A DNA stretch of 12,630 nucleotides from Gelidibacter sp039916245. Its GTDB lineage: Bacteria; Bacteroidota; Bacteroidia; Flavobacteriales; Flavobacteriaceae. Shown in pieces: positions 1 through 6,550 of this stretch. Within the stretch, counting starts at the first letter, position 1, and each line of letters opens with the position of its first letter. Below the pieces are notes generated by a model that saw only the letters and a program-made list of their open reading frames with translations, was not told the origin of the DNA and did no database searches. The position numbers and the translations under genes were made by a program. The stretch spans positions 1-12,630 of the forward strand of contig NZ_JBDSLS010000055.1 in NCBI RefSeq assembly GCF_039916245.1. The letters run 5' to 3'.

Positions 1-825
1 ACAGTCGCTGAAGTTTTGATGAAGGGCAAAAAAGATTTGTGGTTAGTTGGAGAAGTTCTGCAGCAAAAATGGACGCATTACACCATTGCTTATGTCGGCA
101 TTTTGTTTGACGGATTGATTATTCCATTATTGTTATGGAAACGCACTCGAAAATTTGCGTTTTTCGCTTCCATTTTCTTCCATCTGTTCAATTCTTTCGT
201 ATTTCAGATTGGAATTTTCCCTTATCTATCTTTGGCATTTACCCTTTTCTTTTTCCCGACGAAAACCATCCATAAGTTATTTTTAAAACGGAAACCATTT
301 TATGATCAAGACGAAGTCATTGTACCAAAGTACCATAAAGCATTTGTGACTGTATTCATCATCTATTTCATTGTTCAAATCGGTCTACCACTACGCCATT
401 GGTTTTTTGAAGACGATGTGCTATGGACAGAAGAAGGCCATCGTTTATCATGGCGCATGATGCTCCGTGCTAAAAGTGGCCGCACAACCTTTAAAGTTAT
501 TAATGCCCAAACCAATTTAGAAATCCCGATCCAAATCGAAGATTATTTGACTCTAAAACAGCAACGTACGGTAAGCACGAAACCCGATGTCATTTGGCAA
601 TTTGCCCAACGTTTAAAAAAGATGTTTGCAGCTAAAGGCATCGACGTAAAGGTATTTGTGAATTCTTCTGTTCGGGTAAATGGTGGCGAACTCAACCAAT
701 TCATTGATCCCGATGTGGATTTGGGCAGTGTGAAATGGGAACCATTAAAACATAGCGCATGGCTGAGACCTTCCAAACTTAAAAGCACTTCGAAAAAATC
801 AGAAGACCAAGATTATTTTGACTGA
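1..825 (+). CDS. HTTM-domain membrane protein (vitamin K-dependent gamma-carboxylase-like), C-terminal part
   Basis: The reading frame is open from base 1, before the first possible start (TTG at 16, ATG at 19), so this is the 3' end of a gene that begins outside the window. The 274 visible residues hold hydrophobic membrane segments at about bases 85-140, 160-260 and 345-395. A soluble C-terminal part follows. The motif WTEEGHRLSWRMMLRAKSG (bases 424-480) is characteristic of the HTTM / vitamin K-dependent gamma-carboxylase family, as is the later VRVNGGELNQFIDPDVDL stretch (bases about 676-726). Family members are integral membrane proteins; bacterial members have mostly unknown substrates, so no reaction is assigned. 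Flavobacterial members are usually somewhat over 400 residues, so roughly a third is probably missing. It ends 62 bases before serS. Confidence 0.85.
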   Translation, partial: TVAEVLMKGKKDLWLVGEVLQQKWTHYTIAYVGILFDGLIIPLLLWKRTRKFAFFASIFFHLFNSFVFQIGIFPYLSLAFTLFFFPTKTIHKLFLKRKPFYDQDEVIVPKYHKAFVTVFIIYFIVQIGLPLRHWFFEDDVLWTEEGHRLSWRMMLRAKSGRTTFKVINAQTNLEIPIQIEDYLTLKQQRTVSTKPDVIWQFAQRLKKMFAAKGIDVKVFVNSSVRVNGGELNQFIDPDVDLGSVKWEPLKHSAWLRPSKLKSTSKKSEDQDYFD

Positions 826-887
826 AATTAAAAGACTTCAGAACGACGCTTAAAATTTACTTATTTTTACCATCAAATTAAACAAAT

Positions 888-2156
888 ATGTTACAAGTAC
901 CATTTATTAGAGATCACAGAGAGAAAGTGATCGAAGGTTTGAAAAAAAGAAACCTTGATGCTGCGCAAATGATTGATGAAGTCATTGCCCTTGATGAAAC
1001 CCGACGTCGTTTACAAACGGAATTGGATAACACCTTGGCAGAATCCAACAGTTTATCTAAAGAAATTGGCATCTTGTACAAATCCGGTCAAGCCGATCAA
1101 GCCAATGCCTTAAAAGCAAAAACTGGCGAATTAAAAGAAGCTTCAAAAACACTTGGAGACGATCTGAATACGACCGTAGAAGCTTTGAATCAATTGCTCT
1201 ATAAACTTCCAAACGTACCTCATGACAGTGTTCCTGCTGGAACTACGGCTGACGATAATGAGGAAGTTTACAGAAAAGGAGACATTCCGACTTTGCATGC
1301 CAACGCTTTGCCACATTGGGAATTGGCTAAAAAATACGACATCATCGATTTTGAGTTGGGCAACAAAATTACGGGTGCAGGATTTCCTGTATATAAAGGA
1401 AAAGGCGCCAAATTACAACGCGCATTAATCTCTTATTTCTTAGATAAAAATACTGCTGCGGGTTATACCGAATATCAATTACCACTTTTGGTCAATGCCG
1501 CATCTGGCTTTGGCACAGGACAATTACCTGATAAAGAGGGTCAAATGTACCATGTCACGGAAGACGATCTTTATTTGATTCCAACGGCCGAAGTACCAGG
1601 AACCAACATTTTCAGGGATGAACTTCTCGATGCTGCTGATTTGCCAATTGGCATCACAGGCTATACCCCATGTTTCCGTCGTGAAGCCGGAAGTTATGGC
1701 GCTCACGTAAGAGGTTTGAACCGTTTGCATCAATTTGACAAAGTAGAAATTTTACGTGTCGAACATCCTGACAATTCCTACAAAGCTTTGGACGGCATGG
1801 TGGATCATGTCAAAGAAATTTTAGATGAATTGAAATTGCCATATCGTATTTTGCGTTTATGTGGTGGCGATATCGGATTTACCTCAGCCCTAACCTATGA
1901 TTTTGAAGTGTTTTCTACCGCTCAGGACCGATGGTTGGAAATCTCATCCGTTTCAAATTTTGAGACCTTTCAGGCCAACCGCTTGAAATTGCGATTTAGA
2001 AATGCTGAAGGAAAAAATGAACTGGCGCATACACTCAACGGAAGCTCATTAGCGTTGCCAAGAGTTTTAGCGGGAATTTTAGAGAATTACCAAATGGAAG
2101 ATGGCATTCAAATTCCTGAGGTTTTAATTCCTTATACAGGATTTGATAGAATCTAG
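888..2156 (+). CDS. serS: Serine--tRNA ligase
   Basis: Class II aminoacyl-tRNA synthetase that charges tRNA(Ser), and tRNA(Sec) where present, with serine in the cytoplasm. The 422 residues match the usual length. The N-terminal helical arm (about residues 28-105, rich in charged heptads) is the coiled coil that binds the tRNA long variable arm. The catalytic domain shows the serine-binding PTAEVP (232-237), motif 2 with CFRREAGSYG (262-271) and RGLNRLHQFDKVE (275-287), and motif 3 with LNGSSLALPRVLAGILENYQ (383-402), including the class II arginine at 392. The ATG at 888 gives the normal MLQVPFIRDHRE start. No Shine-Dalgarno is present, as usual for Bacteroidota. A weak -7-like box TATTTTTA lies at 862-869 without a clear -33 element. 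A terminator hairpin follows 33 bases after the stop. Confidence 0.98.
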   Translation: MLQVPFIRDHREKVIEGLKKRNLDAAQMIDEVIALDETRRRLQTELDNTLAESNSLSKEIGILYKSGQADQANALKAKTGELKEASKTLGDDLNTTVEALNQLLYKLPNVPHDSVPAGTTADDNEEVYRKGDIPTLHANALPHWELAKKYDIIDFELGNKITGAGFPVYKGKGAKLQRALISYFLDKNTAAGYTEYQLPLLVNAASGFGTGQLPDKEGQMYHVTEDDLYLIPTAEVPGTNIFRDELLDAADLPIGITGYTPCFRREAGSYGAHVRGLNRLHQFDKVEILRVEHPDNSYKALDGMVDHVKEILDELKLPYRILRLCGGDIGFTSALTYDFEVFSTAQDRWLEISSVSNFETFQANRLKLRFRNAEGKNELAHTLNGSSLALPRVLAGILENYQMEDGIQIPEVLIPYTGFDRI

Positions 2157-2188
2157 ATTGTAAGAAAAATCTTACTAATTTCGATATA

Positions 2189-2240
2189 ATGCTAAAAAAC
2201 CGTGTTGTTTAACGATTTTTTAGCATTTTTCTTTGTTTTT
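2189..2240 (+). terminator. Rho-independent terminator after serS
   Basis: ATGCTAAAAAA (2189-2199) pairs with TTTTTTAGCAT (2216-2226), an 11-bp stem with a 16-base loop. It is followed by a T-rich run (2226-2240, broken by C and G). The stem is AT-rich, but its position 33 bases after the serS stop fits transcription termination. Confidence 0.7.
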
Positions 2241-2287
2241 AGCCAAAAAATCTCCAAGTTAGTATTCACAAATAGAATTTGACCCCC

Positions 2288-2356
2288 ATGAAAAATTTTA
2301 TACGCATTTTAATCGTCATATCTTTAGTGCTCTTGGTCACTAGAGTTTTGTTTTAG
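2288..2356 (+). CDS. Possible 22-residue hydrophobic membrane micropeptide
   Basis: An ATG at 2288 opens 22 codons ending in TAG at 2354-2356. The predicted peptide starts MKNFIRILIV, continues with ISLVLL and ends VTRVLF. That is a basic N-terminus (K2, R6), an uninterrupted hydrophobic stretch of about 12 residues (I7-V17 region), then R19, so it could span or dip into a membrane. It lies between the serS terminator and a second strong terminator at 2449-2478, so it may have its own transcript. There is no Shine-Dalgarno. TAGAATTTG at 2273-2281 resembles the -7 box but with one extra base. An ORF this short arises easily by chance in AT-rich DNA. I do not recognise a family; a short membrane peptide (type I toxin-like or a complex subunit) or no gene at all are both possible. 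Confidence 0.25.
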   Translation: MKNFIRILIVISLVLLVTRVLF

Positions 2357-2448
2357 ATATAGTTATCGCATCATAACATTTTACAGCACCAACCAAGATA
2401 ACTGAATCATTATAAGTAATGGTTAATAGCACATTTATTTTGATGGTG

Positions 2449-2478
2449 ATGCCCAAACTTACGTTTGGGCATTTTTTT
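2449..2478 (+). terminator. Strong Rho-independent terminator
   Basis: ATGCCCAAAC (2449-2458) pairs perfectly with GTTTGGGCAT (2463-2472) around a TTAC loop, and seven Ts follow (2472-2478). This is the most canonical terminator in the window. It stands 293 bases after the serS stop, with another terminator in between, so it probably ends a separate short transcript from 2241-2448. Confidence 0.85.
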
Positions 2479-2514
2479 ATAAAAACATTCACAATACCAA
2501 CGACTTTAAGTGGC

Positions 2515-2522
2515 TATCTTTA
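2515..2522 (+). promoter_or_regulatory. Candidate -7 promoter box for the TPR gene
   Basis: TATCTTTA, followed by C, differs from TAnnTTTG only in the last base and sits 14 bases before the ATG at 2537. No TTG is found 17-23 bases upstream, so only half of the bipartite promoter is seen. Confidence 0.4.
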
Positions 2523-2536
2523 CATAAATTAGTTTC

Positions 2537-4321
2537 ATGAAACAGCTTTTACCGCTCCTTTTCCTATTATTGGGATGCTTGTCTTTTTCACAAAACGATG
2601 AAGAACAATTGGCGGCCGACTATTACAAACGTGGCGAATTTGAAAAGGCACTCCTCTCCTATCAAAAATTATATGATGCCCAACCAGACAATTACAACTA
2701 CATTTATTTTTTGATAAAAACACATCAGGAATTAGAACAATTTAAGGCTGCAGAAACACTCATCAACTCGAAAATACCCATTTATCAAAATCCGGCATTA
2801 CTAATTGAATTAGGCTATAATTTTCAATTACAGAATGCGATGGACCAGGCGACAAAATACTATCAAGAAGCCATGAAGAAGATTGAAGAACGTCCTGGAT
2901 TCGCTGTACTCATTGCCCGACAGTTTGAAGAGCATTCTTTGCTGGATTACGCCATTGAGACCTACAAAAGAGGTATGGCACTTGACCCCAATTTAAATTT
3001 CAATCGAGAACTTGCCAATGTGTACGGCCAACAAGGGAATATCGAATTATTTTTCACGTACTATTTGGCCTACGTTGAAGCCAGACCCGAATATTTAAAT
3101 AATGCCAAATCACAGTTTAGCGATTTTATTTCAGAAAACAAGGACAATGAGAACAATCTCTTATTAAGAAAACTCTTGCTTAAAAAAATACAAACCCAAC
3201 CGGACACCTATTGGTATGAACTGCTCAGTTGGCTCTACATTCAAGAGAAAGCTTACAGCAGAGCCTTTACACAAGAAAAAGCCTTGTACATGCGTCAACG
3301 CGAAAGTTTAAGCCGAATTATCGAACTGGCCATGACCGCACTGAGCGAAAAAGAAAATGACGTCGCTACAGAAATCTTACAGTATGTCCTAGCGAGCACT
3401 CAAAATATTGGCACTATTTTGACGGCCAACCAGTATCTGTTGGATATTGAAACAACAAATGCATCGCCAAAAGATTTACCGGCAATTCAAGAAAAGTACA
3501 AACAACTTTTCCTCACCTATGGCATCTCTGAACCCACTTTAGGATTGCAAATAGCCTATGGCAATTTTTTAGCATTCCATTTGAATAAACCCGAAGAGGC
3601 CAGCAACTTTTTAAAAGAAAGTTTAAAGCTTAATATTTCCTCCTTACAGCAAGCGGAAGTAAAAATGAAATTGGCCGACATATTGGTATTTCAAGAAAAA
3701 TTCAATGAAGGCCTCATTTATTACACCCAAATTCAGGCGAACACAAAAAACAGCACCATCGCACAGGAAGCGCGATTTAAAGTGGCAAAAACCAGTTATT
3801 ACAAAGGCGATTTTGAATGGGCGGAATCACAATTGAAAGTCTTAAAAGCGTCCACCTCACAGCTTATTGCGAATGATGCTTTGGAACTGAAATTATTGAT
3901 TTCAGATAACAAGTATGAAGATTCGCTTCATGTCGCATTAAAACTTTATGCCAAAGCAGATTTGATGGCGTTTCAAAACAAAAAAGACGAAGCCATTTCA
4001 TTATTGGATAAAATTCTGACGGAGCACAAAGGCGAAAGCATTGAAGACCAAGCACTTTTTAAACAAGCACAACTCTTTGTTCAGAAAAAGCAATATGACA
4101 AAGCCATTAAAAATTATGAATTCATCATTGCCTATTATAACGACGGTATTTTAGCCGATGATGCCTATTATTATTTAGCTGAATTGTACAATAACATCCT
4201 TGAGGAACCTGAAAAAGCAAAACCTTTATACGAAAAGATCCTCTTTAATCATCAGGACAGTATTTATTTTATAGAAGCGCGGAAGCAATTTCGGATGTTG
4301 CGTGGGGATGCGATAAATTAA
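2537..4321 (+). CDS. Exported tetratricopeptide-repeat protein
   Basis: This 594-residue protein starts with a signal peptide: MKQLLPLLFLLLGCLSFSQ has a basic start, a hydrophobic core and an SFSQ end typical of Bacteroidota signal peptidase I sites. LLGC could be read as a poor lipobox, so a lipoprotein is a less likely alternative. The rest is helical with repeated TPR-like pairs: ADYYKRGEFEKALLSYQKLYDAQP (about 26-49), TKYYQEAMKKIEE, ALDPNLNFNRELANVYGQQGN (about 148-168), the 370-440 region, and a C-terminal series with KKQYDKAIKNYEFIIAYYNDG and ADDAYYYLAELYNNILEEPEKAKPLYEKIL (about 510-577). The last part resembles periplasmic TPR proteins such as YbgF/BamD-like helpers. The protein is likely periplasmic and scaffolds partners that cannot be named. 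It is a stand-alone gene with its own -7-like box and no obvious terminator. Confidence 0.9.
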   Translation: MKQLLPLLFLLLGCLSFSQNDEEQLAADYYKRGEFEKALLSYQKLYDAQPDNYNYIYFLIKTHQELEQFKAAETLINSKIPIYQNPALLIELGYNFQLQNAMDQATKYYQEAMKKIEERPGFAVLIARQFEEHSLLDYAIETYKRGMALDPNLNFNRELANVYGQQGNIELFFTYYLAYVEARPEYLNNAKSQFSDFISENKDNENNLLLRKLLLKKIQTQPDTYWYELLSWLYIQEKAYSRAFTQEKALYMRQRESLSRIIELAMTALSEKENDVATEILQYVLASTQNIGTILTANQYLLDIETTNASPKDLPAIQEKYKQLFLTYGISEPTLGLQIAYGNFLAFHLNKPEEASNFLKESLKLNISSLQQAEVKMKLADILVFQEKFNEGLIYYTQIQANTKNSTIAQEARFKVAKTSYYKGDFEWAESQLKVLKASTSQLIANDALELKLLISDNKYEDSLHVALKLYAKADLMAFQNKKDEAISLLDKILTEHKGESIEDQALFKQAQLFVQKKQYDKAIKNYEFIIAYYNDGILADDAYYYLAELYNNILEEPEKAKPLYEKILFNHQDSIYFIEARKQFRMLRGDAIN

Positions 4322-4374
4322 TTGACATTATGGTCTCATTATAAAGGATCTGTAAATAAAATCTTAAAAATCAC

Positions 4375-4382
4375 TAACTTGC
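4375..4382 (+). promoter_or_regulatory. Candidate -7 promoter box for vapBC
   Basis: TAACTTGC resembles TAnnTTTG and ends 9 bases before the ATG at 4392. Transcription starting about 5-8 bases downstream would leave almost no leader before the antitoxin start. No convincing -33 TTG is seen. Confidence 0.35.
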
Positions 4383-4391
4383 AATAAATAG

Positions 4392-4640
4392 ATGATCATG
4401 GGAGGATTAACGATATCAAGTAAAATTCTGGACAAGTATTTTGGTTATTTGAAAAACTTAGACGTTCGAACGAAAAAAAACCTAATCCTCAAATTAACTG
4501 AGTCCATGGAAAACAAACCAAATAAAAAAACGAACCCAGAAGATCTCTTCGGTGCTTGGATTGACAAAAGAAGTTCTGACGATATAATATCCGACATAAG
4601 AAATTCTCGAATCGAAAAATTAAACACAGAAGATTTATAA
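4392..4640 (+). CDS. VapB-type antitoxin (putative)
   Basis: This 82-residue charged protein lies directly upstream of a PIN-domain toxin; its TAA shares one base with the toxin ATG (TAATG), a standard arrangement for translational coupling in type II toxin-antitoxin pairs. The C-terminal half GAWIDKRSSDDIISDIRNSR (about residues 54-73) matches the fGxWkDxRsaeeIixxIRxxR tail seen in antitoxins paired with VapC toxins, which wraps around the PIN domain. The N-terminal half (LDKYFGYLKNLDVRTKKNLILKLTESMENK, positions about 13-42) is helical and presumably dimerises and binds the operator. It would neutralise VapC and autorepress the pair. Either ATG 4392 or ATG 4398 could be the start; 4392 is used as the longer frame. 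The call rests mainly on context. Confidence 0.75.
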   Translation: MIMGGLTISSKILDKYFGYLKNLDVRTKKNLILKLTESMENKPNKKTNPEDLFGAWIDKRSSDDIISDIRNSRIEKLNTEDL

Positions 4641-5038
4641 TGAAATATCTTTTGGACACTAATATCTGTATTCATTTTTTTCGCGGACAGTTCAATTTGA
4701 TTGACAAAATTCTCGAAATTGATTTACAGAATTGTGCCATTTCTGAAATAACTCTTGCGGAACTCACTTATGGAGCTGAAAACAGCTCTAATCCAAAAAA
4801 GAATCTTGACCTCATCGATAAGTTTTCTGAACAGGTAAAAGTCCTACCGATTTTTAATGCGATTCATACCTACGCAAAAGAAAAAACAAGATTAAGAAAA
4901 TCAGGAACTTTAATTAGCGATTTTGATTTGTTAATTGCCGCAACCTCTGTTTCTCATGAACTGATTATGGTTACTGAAAACATAAAAGAGTTTGAAAGGA
5001 TATCAGATATTATAATTGAAAATTGGATTACTCGCTAA
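4640..5038 (+). CDS. vapC: VapC-type PIN-domain ribonuclease toxin
   Basis: The 132 residues are the normal VapC length. The PIN-domain signature is complete: MKYLLDTNICIHFFRG puts the first metal-binding aspartate at D6. TLAELTYGAE gives E41. SDFDLLIAATSV gives D94 and D96 (D96 is the DLLIAA aspartate). MVTENIKEFERI carries the fourth motif with T112, E113 and N114. IENWITR is the usual end. VapC toxins are Mg2+-dependent endoribonucleases that cut tRNA or rRNA loops and stop translation; the target here cannot be read from sequence. Its ATG overlaps the antitoxin stop by one base. The pair looks more AT-rich than its neighbours and sits between core genes, which fits horizontal acquisition. 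All acidic residues are intact, so the toxin is probably active. Confidence 0.92.
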   Translation: MKYLLDTNICIHFFRGQFNLIDKILEIDLQNCAISEITLAELTYGAENSSNPKKNLDLIDKFSEQVKVLPIFNAIHTYAKEKTRLRKSGTLISDFDLLIAATSVSHELIMVTENIKEFERISDIIIENWITR

Positions 5039-5201
5039 TGCATTTAATTATATAGGTTTTAGAAATAAACCACTTCTTCCTTCAAAATCTATCTCCTCCA
5101 AAACACTATCAAACACAAAAAAAGATTAAATTCTTTGATGCCAACCAAGAACTTCTGTTCTTTGCAAGACAATTTTAAATTTAATACTCAATAATCAAGC
5201 A

Positions 5202-5241
5202 CCAAATTCCAATGGATGAGATAAAGACTTTTGGAATTTGG
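5202..5241. repeat. 11-bp inverted repeat (TTGGAATTTGG type)
   Basis: CCAAATTCCAA (5202-5212) is the exact reverse complement of TTGGAATTTGG (5231-5241), leaving an 18-base loop; GAATTTG is repeated just after it (5241-5247). The hairpin lies 27 bases before the DUF4286 start. It lacks a T-run, so it is not a standard terminator. From memory, AATTCCAAATTCC-like simple repeats are common in flavobacterial intergenic DNA. The rest of 5039-5268 shows nothing further. Confidence 0.55.
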
Positions 5242-5268
5242 AATTTGAGATTTTCAATTTTATAAATT

Positions 5269-5592
5269 ATGATCATATACAACGTTACCTCAAACATACA
5301 CGCCAGCATCCACGACCAATGGCTCGCTTGGATCAAAGAACACATTCCTCATGTTTTGGCAACAGGCCATTTTACTGAAGCCAAATTGACTAAAGTTCTG
5401 GTCCACGATCCTGAAGGCAGTGTCACGTATTCCGTGCAATACAGAGCAAAATCTCGTGAAGCCCTCGAAAGTTATTATAAAAACGATGCTGATAAGTTAC
5501 GTGACGTCGGTTTCCAAATCTTTGGCGATAAGGTATTGTCATTCCGTACAGAACTGGAAGTTATTGATGAATACTCAGTTAAGTTTAATTAA
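5269..5592 (+). CDS. DUF4286 family protein
   Basis: A 107-residue soluble protein starting MIIYNVTSNIHASIHDQWLAW and containing HVLATGHFTEAKLTKVL, VTYSVQYRAKSREALESYY and FGDKVLSFRTELEVI. The length, the MIYNVT start and the position one gene upstream of rsmA fit the DUF4286 family of Bacteroidota. The predicted strand-helix-strand pattern suggests a small ferredoxin-like alpha/beta fold, reminiscent of antibiotic-monooxygenase or EthD-type dimeric barrels, but this is inference. No catalytic residues are recognisable and no function is assigned. There is no Shine-Dalgarno site. It is separated from rsmA by 154 bases of low-complexity repeats. Confidence 0.85.
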   Translation: MIIYNVTSNIHASIHDQWLAWIKEHIPHVLATGHFTEAKLTKVLVHDPEGSVTYSVQYRAKSREALESYYKNDADKLRDVGFQIFGDKVLSFRTELEVIDEYSVKFN

Positions 5593-5641
5593 TTAGAAAA
5601 TAGAGAAAAGAATAAAGAGAAGAGACGCTTCTCATTCTGAA

Positions 5642-5665
5642 ACTTTGTGACTCTGCGCCTCTGCG
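5642..5665. repeat. Three degenerate 8-base tandem units upstream of rsmA
   Basis: ACTTTGTG, ACTCTGCG and CCTCTGCG follow each other without a gap. From memory, similar TTTGTGTCTCTGCG-type strings recur in flavobacterial intergenic DNA; no function is assigned. Confidence 0.5.
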
Positions 5666-5706
5666 AGAAAAACAAAAAACTTCTCTTCTCAAAAATAAAT
5701 TCTCAC

Positions 5707-5746
5707 TAACTTCGTACTTCAAGCATCGTGCTTCCAACTTCCAACT
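5707..5746. repeat. Simple-repeat leader of rsmA with a possible -7 box
   Basis: TAACTTCG (5707-5714) is a weak -7-like box. AAGCA (5721-5725) and TGCTT (5729-5733) form a small hairpin. CTTCCAA is then repeated twice, with a third copy begun (5731-5746), ending directly at the rsmA ATG. No Shine-Dalgarno site is present, so the tract itself occupies the ribosome-binding position. Confidence 0.4.
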
Positions 5747-6532
5747 ATGTCAAAAGATAATCAAGTCAGAGCAAAAAAACATTTGGGTCAACATTTCTTG
5801 ACTGATGAAAGTATTGCTGAAAAAATTGCCGATTCACTTTCTTTCAAAGGTTATGATCATGTGCTTGAAATCGGGCCAGGCATGGGCGTTTTGACCAAGT
5901 ATTTGCTTAAAAAAGACATCACAACGCATGTCATCGAAATTGACACAGAATCGGTAGACTACCTTCAAAAAAACTATCTTCATCTTGCCGATCGCATCAT
6001 TGAAAAAGATTTCTTAAAGTATAACTTAAAAGAAGTTTTTGGAGATGAGCCTTTCGCCATTATCGGGAATTTTCCTTATAATATTTCATCGCAAATCCTG
6101 TTCAAGACTTTAGAGATGCGCGATCAAATTCCAGAGTTTTCAGGCATGTTCCAAAAAGAAGTGGCACTGCGCATTTGCTCTAAGGAAGGCAGTAAGGTGT
6201 ATGGCATACTTTCGGTTTTAACACAGGCATTTTATGATGCCGAATATCTTTTTACGGTTCCGCCTTCAGTATTCAATCCACCACCAAAAGTGGATTCTGG
6301 CGTGCTCTTATTAAAAAGGAAAGAAAACTTCAAACTGGACTGTAACGAGCAACTCCTTTTTAGAGTTGTAAAAACAGGCTTTCAACAACGCCGTAAAACG
6401 CTTCGAAACAGTTTAAATTCACTGGATCTCTCTGAAAGCTTGAAATCAAACCCTATCTTTGGAAAACGTCCCGAACAATTAAGCGTACAGCAGTTCATCG
6501 AACTAACACAACTGATTGAAAACGATCGTTAA
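5747..6532 (+). CDS. rsmA: 16S rRNA (adenine(1518)-N(6)/adenine(1519)-N(6))-dimethyltransferase
   Basis: RsmA/KsgA uses S-adenosylmethionine to dimethylate the two adjacent adenines in helix 45 of 16S rRNA, a late step in small-subunit assembly. The 261 residues match the family length. The N-terminus KKHLGQHFLTD (10-20) is the family hallmark. The SAM-binding glycine loop is EIGPGMGVLT (41-50), VIEID (62-66) ends the second strand, and KDFL (87-90) carries the adenine-contacting aspartate. The catalytic motif IV is NFPY (108-111). FQKEVALRI (135-143) and VFNPPPKVDS (175-184) are further family motifs, and the C-terminal domain with QQRRKTLRNSL (about 213-223) contacts rRNA. mgtE follows after 18 bases and may be cotranscribed. 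Loss of this enzyme generally confers kasugamycin resistance. Confidence 0.98.
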   Translation: MSKDNQVRAKKHLGQHFLTDESIAEKIADSLSFKGYDHVLEIGPGMGVLTKYLLKKDITTHVIEIDTESVDYLQKNYLHLADRIIEKDFLKYNLKEVFGDEPFAIIGNFPYNISSQILFKTLEMRDQIPEFSGMFQKEVALRICSKEGSKVYGILSVLTQAFYDAEYLFTVPPSVFNPPPKVDSGVLLLKRKENFKLDCNEQLLFRVVKTGFQQRRKTLRNSLNSLDLSESLKSNPIFGKRPEQLSVQQFIELTQLIENDR

Positions 6533-6550
6533 TCTTTAAAAACAATCCAT

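Noticed and set aside
2418..2528. Small ORF starting ATG 2418 across the terminator
   Set aside because: It would read straight through the strongest terminator (2449-2478) and has a composition set by the hairpin.
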